DNA of 64,000 nucleotides from Streptomyces sp. RKAG290 (GCF_023701695.1 NZ_JAJOZC010000001.1:7129894-7193893), one strand, 5' to 3'. Numbered from the stretch's first letter, positions 9,187 through 17,243 are shown. Notes: generated from the letters alone by a model not told the origin. A program made the numbers and translations.

Positions 9187-10335
9187 TCAACGGCCGGGGC
9201 CCGGCAGGCCGGGCAGCAACTCCCGCACCAGGGAGCCCACCTGGCCCGTCTCGATCAGGAATCCGTCGTGACCGTGGGGTGATTCGACGATTCTGGCGCG
9301 GTCGGCGCCCGGCAGCAGGGCCGCCAGCTCCGCCTGCTGCGCGGGCGGGTAGAGCCGGTCGGAGTCGATGCCCGCCACCAGCGCGGGCATCCGCGCACGG
9401 CGCAGCGCCTGCGCGCTGCCACCCCGTCCGCGCCCGACATCGTGCCCGTTCATCGCCTCGGTCAGCGTGACGTAGCTGCCCGCGTCGAAACGGTGCACCA
9501 GCTTGGCCGCGTGATGGTCGAGGTAGGACTCCACCCGGTACCGCCCGCCCTGCCCGGGGTGTTCTCCCGGCTGGGCCTCGCCGCCGAACCGGGAGCCGAG
9601 CTCCGGCTCGCTGCGGTAGGTGACATGGGCGATCCTGCGTGCCAGACCGAGCCCACGGTGCGGGCCGTCGCCCGGTGCCGCGTCGTGGTAGTGGCCGCCG
9701 CGCCACCCGGGGTCGGAGCGGATCGCGGACAGCTGTACGGAGCCCCAGGCGATCTGCTCCGCCGAGGCTGCGGCGGGTGCGGCGAGCACCAGCAGCGACC
9801 CGGTGCGCTCCGGCCGGCCCACCGCCCATTCGAGCGCGCGCATCCCGCCCATCGACCCGCCGATCACCGCCGCCCACCGGCCGATGCCCAGGGCGTCGGC
9901 CAGCGCCGCCTCGGCAGCCACCTGGTCGCGGACCGTCAGGTACGGGAAGTCGCCGCCCCAGCGTGCCCCGTCCGGGCGCCGGGACGAGGGGCCGGTGCTG
10001 CCCTGGCAGCCGCCGAGCACATTGGGTGCCACGACGAACCACCGTTGCGTGTCCAGCGCCTTGCCGGGGCCGATCAGCGCGTCCCACCAGCCGGCCGTGG
10101 GGTGCCCGGGCCCCGCAGCCCCGGCCGCATGGCTGTCGCCGGTCAGGGCGTGCAGCACCAGGACCGCGTTGGAGCCGTCGGACGCGGGACGCCCCCACGT
10201 CTCGTACGCGAGTTGCACGTCCGGCAGCACACCGCCCGACTCCAGCGGCAGCGGCCGGTCCAGGCGCACCCATGAGCGGCGGCCCGGCGGATCCCCCTCC
10301 CGCCGGCCTCCGGCGGCCGGCGGGAGGGGAGACAT
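9187..10335 (-). CDS. metX: Homoserine O-acetyltransferase MetX
   Basis: 382-aa alpha/beta-hydrolase acyltransferase that activates L-homoserine with acetyl-CoA for direct sulfhydrylation in methionine synthesis. The catalytic serine is Ser161 in G-G-S-M-G-G-M; the acid lies in G-I-D-S-D-R-L-Y-P and the histidine in H-G-H-D-G-F-L near the C-terminus. The substrate-tunnel motif N-V-L-G-G-C-Q-G-S-T-G-P is intact. It starts 20 bp after the metY stop on the same strand, forming metY-metX. Homoserine O-succinyltransferases share the fold, but the length and the linkage to an acetylhomoserine sulfhydrylase point to acetyl transfer. Confidence 0.95.
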   Translation of the reverse strand: MSPLPPAAGGRREGDPPGRRSWVRLDRPLPLESGGVLPDVQLAYETWGRPASDGSNAVLVLHALTGDSHAAGAAGPGHPTAGWWDALIGPGKALDTQRWFVVAPNVLGGCQGSTGPSSRRPDGARWGGDFPYLTVRDQVAAEAALADALGIGRWAAVIGGSMGGMRALEWAVGRPERTGSLLVLAAPAAASAEQIAWGSVQLSAIRSDPGWRGGHYHDAAPGDGPHRGLGLARRIAHVTYRSEPELGSRFGGEAQPGEHPGQGGRYRVESYLDHHAAKLVHRFDAGSYVTLTEAMNGHDVGRGRGGSAQALRRARMPALVAGIDSDRLYPPAQQAELAALLPGADRARIVESPHGHDGFLIETGQVGSLVRELLPGLPGPGR

Positions 10336-10355
10336 GGGCGAGGGGGCCGTCCGGT

Positions 10356-11717
10356 TCAGGACGCCGCCTTCGCAGCCCGGAATCCGGCCTCCAGATCGGC
10401 CTTCAGATCGTCCACGCTCTCCAGCCCCACCGAGAGGCGGACCAGCCCCGCGGCGGCTCCGGTGGCGGCCAGCTGCTCCTCGGTCAGCTGGCTGTGCGTG
10501 GTCGACGCCGGATGGATGATCAGGGACCGTACGTCACCGATGTTGGCGAGGTGGCTGAACAGTTCGACCGCGTCCACGAACCGCTTGCCCGCCTCCACCC
10601 CGTCCCGCAGCTCGAAGGAGAGCACCGCACCTGCGCCGCGGGGCAGGTAACGCCGCCCCGCCTCGTACCACTTGCTCGATTCGAGGCCGGCGTAGTGGAC
10701 GGCCGACACCTCGTCGCGGCGCTCCAGCCATTCGGCCAGGGCCAGGGCGTTGGCGGTGTGCCGCTCCAGCCGCAGGCTCAGCGTCTCCACGCCCTGCAGC
10801 AGCAGGAAGGCGGAGTGCGGGGAGAGCGCGGGGCCGAGATCGCGCAGCAGCTGCACCCGCAGCTTGACCGCGAAGGCGCCGGGGCCGAGGTCCGGCCAGT
10901 AGCGCAGGCCGTGATAGCTCGGGTCGGGGGAGCTGAAGTCCCCGAACCGCTCGGCGTGCGCCCCGAAGTCGAACGTACCGCCGTCCACCACCACCCCGCC
11001 GATGGTGGTGCCGTGCCCGCCGAGGAACTTCGTCGCGGAGTGGATGACCACATCCGCACCGTGCTCGATCGGACGCAGCAGGTACGGCGTGGGCACGGTG
11101 TTGTCGACGATCAGCGGCACCCCGGCGGCGTGCGCCGCGTCGGCGACCGCCCGGATGTCGAGGACGTCACCGCGCGGATTGCCCAGTGTCTCGGCGAACA
11201 GCGCCTTGGTGTTCGGCCGGATCGCCGCCGCCCACGCCTCGATGTCGTCCGGGTCGTCGACGAACGACACCTCGATGCCGAACCGGGGGAGCGTGTGACG
11301 CAGCAGGTTGTACGTGCCGCCGTACAGCGAGGTGGACGAGACGATGTGGTCCCCGGCGCCGGCGAGCGTCAGCAGGGCAAGGGTCTCGGCGGCCTGTCCG
11401 GAAGCGAGTGCCACCGCGGCGACTCCGCCTTCCAGCGCGGCGATCCGCTGCTCCAGGACGTCCTGGGTGGGGTTGTGGATCCGGGTGTAGATGTTGCCGG
11501 GCTCGGCCAGCGAGAACAGGTCCGCGGCGTGCTGGGTGTCCCGGAAGACGAACGACGTCGTCTGGTAGATCGGCACCGCACGGGCGCCGGTCGTCGGGTC
11601 GGGGGCCGCTCCGGCGTGAATCTGCTTGGTCTCGAAGGACCACGCGGCGCCGGGGTCCTGGCGGTCGTGGTCCTCGGGGGTGTGCCCCGCGGTGACGGAG
11701 TCGACGGGCTGGCTCAT
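10356..11717 (-). CDS. metY: O-acetylhomoserine (thiol)-lyase MetY
   Basis: 453-aa PLP enzyme of the Cys/Met metabolism family converting O-acetylhomoserine plus sulfide to homocysteine. Sequence marks: F-E-T-K-Q-I-H-A-G at 28-36, the phosphate-binding Y-T-R-I-H-N-P-T at 77-84, S-G-Q-A-A, D-N-T near 205, and the Schiff-base lysine Lys230 in S-A-T-K-F-L-G-G. Length and motifs match MetY/OAH sulfhydrylases rather than the shorter cystathionine lyases. It is cotranscribed with metX and follows an 80-aa small gene and a leader peptide, implying sulfur-responsive control. The start ATG 11717 follows AGAGGA. Confidence 0.95.
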   Translation of the reverse strand: MSQPVDSVTAGHTPEDHDRQDPGAAWSFETKQIHAGAAPDPTTGARAVPIYQTTSFVFRDTQHAADLFSLAEPGNIYTRIHNPTQDVLEQRIAALEGGVAAVALASGQAAETLALLTLAGAGDHIVSSTSLYGGTYNLLRHTLPRFGIEVSFVDDPDDIEAWAAAIRPNTKALFAETLGNPRGDVLDIRAVADAAHAAGVPLIVDNTVPTPYLLRPIEHGADVVIHSATKFLGGHGTTIGGVVVDGGTFDFGAHAERFGDFSSPDPSYHGLRYWPDLGPGAFAVKLRVQLLRDLGPALSPHSAFLLLQGVETLSLRLERHTANALALAEWLERRDEVSAVHYAGLESSKWYEAGRRYLPRGAGAVLSFELRDGVEAGKRFVDAVELFSHLANIGDVRSLIIHPASTTHSQLTEEQLAATGAAAGLVRLSVGLESVDDLKADLEAGFRAAKAAS

Positions 11718-11751
11718 GGTGTTCCTCTGTGGTTCTCGGTGCGGGCGGTGG

Positions 11752-11994
11752 TCAGGCGGCGGCGGAGGCGCAGGAGAGAGCGGACCCGGGCGCCGGGATC
11801 TCGACGAGGCCGGTCAGGACCGGGTGGCGGCCGTCCGTGCCGAGGGATATGCCGCCGCCGACGGGGACGCGGCGCAGCCTGCGCGGGTGGGCGTGGGAGC
11901 CGCCCTGGCCGGGGAGCAGGGCAACCCGGTGTTCCAGGGCCGCGGCGCACACGGCCGCCGGCCCGGCGGGTGCGACTGCGGGAGCGGAAGTCAT
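11752..11994 (-). CDS. Small conserved-looking protein between leader peptide and metY
   Basis: 80-aa product with strongly biased G/C third positions, a start at ATG 11994 preceded by GGAAAGG, and a stop 34 bp before metY. It is Ala/Gly/Pro-rich at the N-terminus and contains cysteines at about residues 16 and 75, with a basic middle around R-R-L-R-R-V-P. There is no recognisable domain or signal peptide. The compact spacing suggests it is translated from the same transcript as metY-metX. It could be a small sulfur-metabolism accessory or a non-conserved ORF in the attenuator region; function unknown. Confidence 0.5.
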   Translation of the reverse strand: MTSAPAVAPAGPAAVCAAALEHRVALLPGQGGSHAHPRRLRRVPVGGGISLGTDGRHPVLTGLVEIPAPGSALSCASAAA

Positions 11995-12114
11995 CGTGGA
12001 GCCTTTCCGAACGGACGATCCTGAGTGGCGCGGCAGGCGGCCGCGGGCACGCCGACGGCGTGGCGGTGCCGGGTGGGAATCGTCGCTGCGGTGGCGTCCG
12101 GGCAGGTCAGCTGC

Positions 12115-12216
12115 TCAACGGAGCGGGGCGCAGCGGGGGCGGCGGCTACACGCCGAGGACGCGAGGCGTCCCAGATCGACGTGGCGCCGCGAGACGAGTG
12201 TCGCGGTCGCGGGCAT
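12115..12216 (-). CDS. 33-aa leader peptide upstream of the metY-metX operon
   Basis: Short ORF from ATG 12216 to TGA 12115 encoding a peptide whose core reads L-V-S-R-R-H-V-D-L-G-R-L-A-S-S-A-C, followed by C-rich, Arg-rich residues (three cysteines-serines region A-C-S and R-C-A). This core matches the short Streptomyces leader-peptide family found before sulfur-assimilation and methionine genes, which ends in cysteine near the stop and is thought to sense Cys-tRNA supply. It sits 500 nt upstream of metY and 120 nt upstream of the 80-aa gene. A small hairpin (stem 12048-12053 with 12057-12062) lies between. Attenuation mechanism is inferred. Confidence 0.7.
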   Translation of the reverse strand: MPATATLVSRRHVDLGRLASSACSRRPRCAPLR

Positions 12217-12376
12217 GCGGTGAGCGTGTCAGCGGGCCTGGTGGGCGTCAACAGTCCGGCGCCGAGGGCGAACGGTCCGCATCCGCTGTTCGAGAGGTAC
12301 GCGGCAGTGGGTGTGGGGCAGTGGTGCGCCGCACCCGTAACCCCTCGGACCTGCGCGGACTTTCACGGACAGCGGT

Positions 12377-12413
12377 CTGCCCGGACCGCCGGGGGAACCG
12401 GCGGTCCGGGCAG
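12377..12413 (-). terminator. Terminator of the carnitine-type operon
   Basis: Perfect 15-bp stem (12377-12391 with 12399-12413) with a 7-base loop, 66 bp past the thioesterase stop (12479) on the minus strand, and before the metY leader region. It should isolate the two minus-strand operons from each other. Confidence 0.85.
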
Positions 12414-12478
12414 GGGGAGGGGGACGATTTCATCCGGCCGCAACACAGCGCTCGCGCGCGGCGTGGCCGGCCGCTGTT

Positions 12479-13021
12479 CTAGCGGGCGGCAGGGACCTCG
12501 GCGATCGAGCGGCCCGCCCAGGCCGGCGCCGCTTCCGTGAGCGCGACGAGGCGTTCGCGTACCTGGTCAGGGAAGGGAGTGGTGCGCCCGGCCTGCTGAT
12601 CCACGTGGAGGGCGAGCAGTTCGGTCGTGGCGACGGGCTCGGCGCCCGGCCCCGGTACGTCCGTGCTCCCGGAGTCCGAGCTCCGCGTGTCGTCGCTCCG
12701 CTCCGCGTCGTTCTGCGCGTCCGGCCCGAGCACGTACAGCTCGTGGGCGATGCGGGTCCTCTTCGCGTCGGCGCCCAGCACCCGGGTACGGACGAGGAGC
12801 CGGTCGCCCTCCGCGACGTCGCGCAGATACCGGATGTGGGACTCGACGGTGTACAGCGAACAGCCGGTGCGCTCCCGGTACTCGGAGTGCAGACCGGTCT
12901 CGATCATCATCCGGTCCGTCGCGAAACCGAAGACGAGTACGTAGAACGCCTCGCTCATGTGGCCGTTGTAGTCGATCCACTCCGGGCGCACGGTCTCCCG
13001 GTACAGGGGCAGCGCACTCAC
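12479..13021 (-). CDS. Hotdog-fold acyl-CoA thioesterase (betainyl-CoA thioesterase candidate, CdhB-like)
   Basis: 180-aa 4-hydroxybenzoyl-CoA-thioesterase-like hotdog protein. GTG 13021 is chosen because it overlaps the expected stop of the upstream dehydrogenase (GTGA). The family motif W-I-D-Y-N-G-H-M lies at about residues 14-21 with the catalytic aspartate/histidine, followed by Y-R-D-V-A-E-G-D. A Ser/Asp-rich insertion sits at about residues 105-130. In bacteria that degrade L-carnitine, a thioesterase of this type releases glycine betaine from betainyl-CoA and is adjacent or fused to carnitine dehydrogenase. Gene order BKACE-dehydrogenase-thioesterase here is the same set, so that role is proposed; the family has other substrates. 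Confidence 0.8.
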   Translation of the reverse strand: MSALPLYRETVRPEWIDYNGHMSEAFYVLVFGFATDRMMIETGLHSEYRERTGCSLYTVESHIRYLRDVAEGDRLLVRTRVLGADAKRTRIAHELYVLGPDAQNDAERSDDTRSSDSGSTDVPGPGAEPVATTELLALHVDQQAGRTTPFPDQVRERLVALTEAAPAWAGRSIAEVPAAR

Positions 13022-14072
13022 TTCGCCGCCCCTCGGTGCGCCGCTCGGCGAGCCTGCCGGTCGCACGCAGCACATCGATGACGCCGCGGTCCCGTTCGGC
13101 GACGAGCTCGGCGATGCTCCGTCCGTCCGCCGCCTCGTCGCAGCCGCGCACCACCGCGTCGTACAACTCCCGGTCCAGTTCGGGGGCTTCGAGCCGGGTC
13201 CACGGAGCCTTCAGGGAGGGGCCGAAGTGGTCCAGCATGTGAGCCATGCCGCCTTCGCCGCCCGCGAGCGCGAAGGTGAGCATCGGCCCCATGCACGCCC
13301 AGCGCAGCCCGGGGCCCTCGGTGATCGAGGCGTCGATCTCCGCCACCGTCGCCTCCCCGTTGGCGACCATGTGCAGCGCCTCACGCCACAGCGCTTCCTG
13401 CAGGCGGTTGGCGATGAAGCCGGGGACCTCGCGCTCCATCGTGATGACGGACTTGCCGGCCGTCTCGTAGAAGCGCGACGCCCAGCCGACCACCGACGGT
13501 GCCGTCCGCTCACCGCCCACGACCTCGACCAGCGGGATCAGGTACGGCGGGTTGAACGGGTGCCCGACGACGAGCCGTCCGGCGCCCGCGGACCGGGTCT
13601 GCATGTCGCTCATCGGATAGCCGGACGTCGAGGAGGCGATCACGACCCCCGCGGGCGTGGCCGCGTCGAGCCGGGCCAGCAGATCGCGCTTGAGTTCCAG
13701 CTTCTCCGGAGCGCTCTCCTGGACGAACTGCGCGTCGGCCACCGCCTCCTCAAGCGTGTCGGTGACCCTGAGCCGGTCCTGTGCGGCGCCCTCGGCGAGG
13801 CCGAGCTGTTCCAGTGCCGGCCAGGCGGCGGCCACCAGGCGGCGCAGCTTCAGGGCGGCGTCAGGGGCCGGGTCCCAGGCGGTGACGTCGTATCCGCGGG
13901 CGAGGAAGTGTGCGACCCAGCCACCGCCGATCACTCCGGCGCCCACGCACGCCACCCGGCGTACGTCCTCGGGGGCACAGGGGGCCGGGGCGAGCGGTGC
14001 GGGCGTGGGCGACGGGGCGGAGTCCGTAAGCGTTGCGGACCGGGCGGACGGGAGAGGTCGTGCGGCGTTCAT
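13018..14072 (-). CDS. 3-hydroxyacyl-CoA-dehydrogenase-like L-carnitine dehydrogenase candidate (CdhA-like)
   Basis: About 351 aa. After a Pro/Ala-rich N-terminal tail the NAD site is C-V-G-A-G-V-I-G-G-G-W at residues 41-51. Further marks are S-S-T-S-G-Y, the substrate-site G-H-P-F-N-P-P-Y-L-I-P-L-V-E-V-V and V-P-G-F-I-A-N-R-L-Q, typical of the HADH family branch that includes L-carnitine 3-dehydrogenase. The frame as given has no stop at the thioesterase start and would run 450 nt further through it. Restoring one C on the plus strand in the run near 13030 ends the protein as A-A-K at a TGA overlapping the thioesterase GTG. Its product would be 3-dehydrocarnitine for the upstream BKACE enzyme. 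Confidence 0.8.
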
Positions 14073-14126
14073 CGTGCGGTTCTCCAGAACGAGTGGGGGG
14101 AGAGAGGTGCGAGGCGCGGGCGGGGG

Positions 14127-15020
14127 TCAGCCGCGCGGCTTGAGCCCGAGCCGCTGCCGGGCCTCGTCAGGGGTGGCGACCCGGGAGCCCAGCGCCTCGG
14201 TGATCCGCACGGCACGCTCCACCAGCTGGGCGTTGGTGGCCTTGACGCCCTTACCGAGGTACAGGTTGTCCTCGAGACCGACCCGGACGTGGCCACCGAG
14301 GAGGATCGACTGGGCCACCCACGGCATCTGCATCCGGCCCAGCGCGAAGCTCGCCCACTGGGCACCCTCGGGCAGCATGTGCACCATCGACTGCAGTACG
14401 CCGGGGTCGGCGGGCGCGCCCCACGGGACACCCATGCAGAGCTGGAAGACGGTCGGGGCGTCAAGCAGCCCCTCGGCCAGGAGCTGCTTGGCGAACCACA
14501 GCTGGCCGGTGTCGAAGATCTCCAGTTCGGGGCGTACGCCCAGCTGCTGGATGCGGCGGGCGCCGGCCCGGAGCATGTCGGGGGTGGACACGTACAGATT
14601 GCTGCCGTCGCCGAAGTTGAGCGACCCGCAGTCCAGGGTGCAGATGTCCGGCAGCAGGTCCTCGACGTGCGGCAGGCGTTCGAGCCCGCCCACCAGGTCG
14701 GTGCCCGGCAGCTGCCGCAGCGGCGCGTCGGGGTCGATCACCAGATCGCCGCCCATTCCGGCGGTCAGATTGATGACGACATCGGTTCCGGTCTCCCTGA
14801 TCCGCTCGACGACCTCCCGGTACAGGCGCGGGTCGCGGGACGGGGCGCCGGTCTCCGGCTCACGGACATGGATGTGCACGACAGCGGCCCCGGCCCCGGC
14901 CGCCTCGACGGCGGACCGGGCTATCTGCTCGGGCGTGACGGGCACATGAGGGCTCTTGCGGACCGTGTCACCGGCCCCGGTGAGGGCACACGTGATGATG
15001 ACGTCCTGGTTCACGGGCAT
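14127..15020 (-). CDS. BKACE-family (DUF849) enzyme, 3-dehydrocarnitine cleavage candidate (CdhC-like)
   Basis: 297-aa TIM-barrel zinc enzyme of the beta-keto acid cleavage family. Early motif I-I-T-C-A-L-T-G-A-G-D, the metal-binding H-I-H-V-R at about residues 49-53, N-L-T-A-G-M-G-G (about 101-108), L-D-C-G-S-L-N-F-G and the late G-G-H-V-R-V-G-L-E-D-N-L-Y are all present. BKACE enzymes transfer an acetyl-like unit from a beta-keto acid to acetyl-CoA; CdhC acts on 3-dehydrocarnitine to give betainyl-CoA and acetoacetate. Other members act on 3-keto-5-aminohexanoate. The neighbouring dehydrogenase and thioesterase make the carnitine route the best assignment. First structural gene after the regulator (108-bp gap). 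Confidence 0.85.
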   Translation of the reverse strand: MPVNQDVIITCALTGAGDTVRKSPHVPVTPEQIARSAVEAAGAGAAVVHIHVREPETGAPSRDPRLYREVVERIRETGTDVVINLTAGMGGDLVIDPDAPLRQLPGTDLVGGLERLPHVEDLLPDICTLDCGSLNFGDGSNLYVSTPDMLRAGARRIQQLGVRPELEIFDTGQLWFAKQLLAEGLLDAPTVFQLCMGVPWGAPADPGVLQSMVHMLPEGAQWASFALGRMQMPWVAQSILLGGHVRVGLEDNLYLGKGVKATNAQLVERAVRITEALGSRVATPDEARQRLGLKPRG

Positions 15021-15128
15021 GCGGAAGCGGCTCCTGAGTCGAAGGGGGTCGGATGAGACGTCGGATGAACCGACGGGGGGTGAAGAGCGGAGCGGGTGGG
15101 GGAAGGAAAAAGACAGGGGAGTGAGGGG

Positions 15129-16019
15129 TCAGCGGGCCGTCAGGGTCGCGTCCACATGGCCGAGCAGCGCAGCGTGCATGTCCTCGGCGCTGGTGCCCGG
15201 CTCCCCCGGAGTCGTCGCGAGCACCTGCGAAGCCAGCCCGTCGATGAGAGCGGTGAGACCCAGTGCGGCCGTTTCCGGATCGACGGGCCGGAACACCTGC
15301 TGGGCGATGCCGCGACGGATCACCTCGGCGACGGTGTCGCGCCACTGCCGGTAGTACTCCACATGGAGTTCACCGACAGCGGTGGAGCGGGCCGCCTCCG
15401 CCCAGAGATCGAGCCAGACGCTCCACTGGCGTCTCTGCTGCGGGGTGTACGGCGTCTGGAGTTCGATCAGCAGGCGCAGTTCGTCACCGGCGTGGTCGGT
15501 ATCGGCGGTCCCGGCCGCGCGCCGGGCGGTGTCCTCGTCCATGCACCAGCGGGCCGCCGCCTCCAGCAGTTCGTCCCGGCCGGGGAAGTGGTAGTGGATG
15601 GCGGCGGTACTGGTCCCGCAGGCCTCGGCGATGTCCGCGACCCGCACGGAATGAAAACCGTGCTCGGCGATCAGGCGGACGGTCTGCCGGACGATCTGCA
15701 ACGGTCTGCCGCTGTCCGCCGTCGGGCTCGCCGCGGCGGTATTGCGGGCGCGCCGCGGCCGGACGTCCGTCGGTGGGGCATCGGCCTGCCGGACCGGCGC
15801 GGCGCCGTGCTCCGCGGCCGAGCCGAGCAGCCAGCCTGCATCGACATCCGCGATGTCGGCGACCCGGGCCAGCTCGGCCGTGGTGAAGCGGCGGGTGCCG
15901 CCCAGCGAGCGCGAGAGCTTGGACGGGTCGATGACCATCCGCCGCGCGAACTCGCGCTGGCTCACTCCTGCCGCCCGGATCACCTGCCGGACCCGCTCGG
16001 CCACCTCGTCGTGCTGCAT
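15129..16019 (-). CDS. Fused XRE-type plus TetR-type transcriptional regulator
   Basis: 296 aa with two DNA-binding modules. Residues 5-65 form an XRE/Cro-type helix-turn-helix (V-S-Q-R-E-F-A-R-R, then L-S-R-S-L-G-G-T-R-R-F). Residues 105-150 form a canonical TetR helix-turn-helix (R-V-A-D-I-A-E-A-C-G-T-S-T-A-A-I-H-Y-H-F), followed by a TetR C-terminal ligand domain. An Ala/Pro-rich linker joins them. The gene is upstream of the carnitine-type operon on the same strand, so it is the likely local regulator and may respond to a carnitine metabolite. Two different palindromes (16034-16064 and 16100-16119) lie just before its start. Confidence 0.9.
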   Translation of the reverse strand: MQHDEVAERVRQVIRAAGVSQREFARRMVIDPSKLSRSLGGTRRFTTAELARVADIADVDAGWLLGSAAEHGAAPVRQADAPPTDVRPRRARNTAAASPTADSGRPLQIVRQTVRLIAEHGFHSVRVADIAEACGTSTAAIHYHFPGRDELLEAAARWCMDEDTARRAAGTADTDHAGDELRLLIELQTPYTPQQRRQWSVWLDLWAEAARSTAVGELHVEYYRQWRDTVAEVIRRGIAQQVFRPVDPETAALGLTALIDGLASQVLATTPGEPGTSAEDMHAALLGHVDATLTAR

Positions 16020-16033
16020 GGTCAGCCACCGTA

Positions 16034-16064
16034 CCCATGTGTTGAGAGGATCTCAACACATGGG
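16034..16064. promoter_or_regulatory. Perfect 31-bp palindromic operator upstream of the XRE-TetR gene
   Basis: Arms CCCATGTGTTGAGA (16034-16047) and its exact complement (16051-16064) flank a 3-base spacer, 15 bp before the regulator start at 16019. Length and AT content relative to surroundings suit a dimeric repressor site; autoregulation is inferred. Confidence 0.8.
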
Positions 16065-16099
16065 CCGTCAGGTGTGCTGTTCAGATGCGCATTGAGATG

Positions 16100-16119
16100 C
16101 TGACTGATGCATCAGTCAG
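16100..16119. promoter_or_regulatory. Perfect 20-bp palindrome between sigma factor and XRE-TetR gene
   Basis: CTGACTGATG followed at once by its complement (16100-16119), no spacer. It lies 12 bp past the sigma-factor stop and 81 bp before the regulator start. The lack of a loop argues for a protein-binding site, TetR-like, rather than a terminator. Confidence 0.7.
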
Positions 16120-16131
16120 GTCATGCCCGGC

Positions 16132-17079
16132 TCATTCCTCGACGAGCATCCCGCTGCGGAGCTTCTCGAGGATCCGGCTGATCAGACGCGACACGTGCAT
16201 CTGCGAGATGCCGAGTTCGGCGCCGATCTGCGACTGGGTCAGCTCCTGGCCGAAACGCATCTCGATGATGCGGTGCTCGCGCGCGTCCAGGTCGCCGAGC
16301 AGCGGGGCCAGCGTCTGGAGGTTCTCCACCGTCTCCATGGCCGGGTCCGCCTCGCCGAGCGCATCGGCGAAGGTGCGCCCGGCCGTGCCGTGCCGGCCGA
16401 TGGTGGTCGCATCGGTCGGCATGTCCAGGGACCCTGCCGTGTAGCCGTTGGCCGCGACGATTCCCTCGTTCACCTCGTCATCGGTGATGCCGAGGCGCCC
16501 GCCGAGCTCCTGGACGGTGGGGTCGCGGTCGAGCTCCGTGGCCAGGGACTCCTTCGCCTTGGCGAGGTCGACCCGCAGCTCCTGGAGCCGGCGCGGCACG
16601 TGGACCGCCCAGGTGGTGTCGCGGAAGAACCGCTTGATCTCTCCGACGATGTACGGCACCGCGAAGGAGGTGAACTCGACCTCGCGGGACAGGTCGAACC
16701 GGTCGATGGCCTTGATCAGCCCGATCGTGCCGACCTGGACGATGTCCTCCATGTCGCCGCTGCCCCGGTTACGGAACCGGCCGGCGGCGAACCGGACCAG
16801 CGAGAGGTTCATCTCGATGAGAGTGTTGCGCGCGTACTGGTGGGCCGCGGTGCCCTCCTCCAGTACCTGCAGACGGTCGAAGAAGAGCTTGGAGAGCGCC
16901 CGCGCGTCCTTGGGTGCGATCTTGCCGGCGTCCTCGATCCACGGGAGTTCGTCCGCATTTCCCGGGGTTCCGGTAACGCCCTTGACGTCCGGGACGGTCG
17001 CGACACGCGTCGGTGTCGCCTTCGGCTGTGCACTCTCCGCTCGTTCCGCACCGGCGGTCTGCGCAGTGTGCGCCGTCAT
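16132..17079 (-). CDS. RNA polymerase sigma factor, SigB/SigF/SigG family
   Basis: 315-aa group-3 sigma factor. Region 2 reads M-N-L-S-L-V-R-F-A followed by D-M-E-D-I-V-Q-V-G-T-I-G-L-I-K-A-I-D-R-F-D; region 3 holds V-P-R-R-L-Q-E-L; region 4 ends with a helix-turn-helix L-T-Q-S-Q-I-G-A-E-L-G-I-S-Q-M-H-V-S-R-L. The start ATG 17079 has a weak GAG-type ribosome site and is preceded by a tiny ORF ending five bases upstream. Streptomyces carry many such paralogues controlling osmotic, oxidative and developmental stress, usually with anti-sigma partners, none of which is adjacent here. An extra 40-residue Ala/Thr-rich N-terminus precedes conserved sequence. Confidence 0.95.
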   Translation of the reverse strand: MTAHTAQTAGAERAESAQPKATPTRVATVPDVKGVTGTPGNADELPWIEDAGKIAPKDARALSKLFFDRLQVLEEGTAAHQYARNTLIEMNLSLVRFAAGRFRNRGSGDMEDIVQVGTIGLIKAIDRFDLSREVEFTSFAVPYIVGEIKRFFRDTTWAVHVPRRLQELRVDLAKAKESLATELDRDPTVQELGGRLGITDDEVNEGIVAANGYTAGSLDMPTDATTIGRHGTAGRTFADALGEADPAMETVENLQTLAPLLGDLDAREHRIIEMRFGQELTQSQIGAELGISQMHVSRLISRILEKLRSGMLVEE

Positions 17080-17083
17080 CTCT

Positions 17084-17143
17084 TCACGCTCCCTGGTCGT
17101 AGGCTATGAGGTGTAGGCGTATGCCCGCAAAGGGAGCGCTCAT
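17084..17143 (-). CDS. Possible 19-aa upstream ORF of the sigma-factor gene
   Basis: ATG 17143 to TGA 17084 encodes 19 residues beginning M-S-A-P-F-A-G and ending Y-D-Q-G-A. Its stop falls inside the ribosome-binding region of the sigma gene (ATG 17079), an arrangement that could couple or limit sigma translation. No independent support such as a strong ribosome site is visible. Confidence 0.3.
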   Translation of the reverse strand: MSAPFAGIRLHLIAYDQGA

Positions 17144-17243
17144 GCAGTCATGTGAGTGTTGATCAGGCCACGACGCGTCAATGGCCGAGAATCGATGCCG
17201 ACCTTCGTCCCGCCCGCGCAGGGCAGGTGACTCGGTCAGCAGA

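Noticed and set aside
11995..12250. SAM-type riboswitch before metY
   Set aside because: Looked for the conserved core and pseudoknot of SAM-I and SAM-IV; none could be aligned by eye.
11991..12251. 86-residue minus-strand frame covering the metY leader
   Set aside because: It overlaps the leader peptide in another frame and has no ribosome site; the leader peptide matches a known family.
16100..16119. Terminator of the sigma-factor gene
   Set aside because: The palindrome has no loop and would not fold as an efficient terminator hairpin; better as a protein site.
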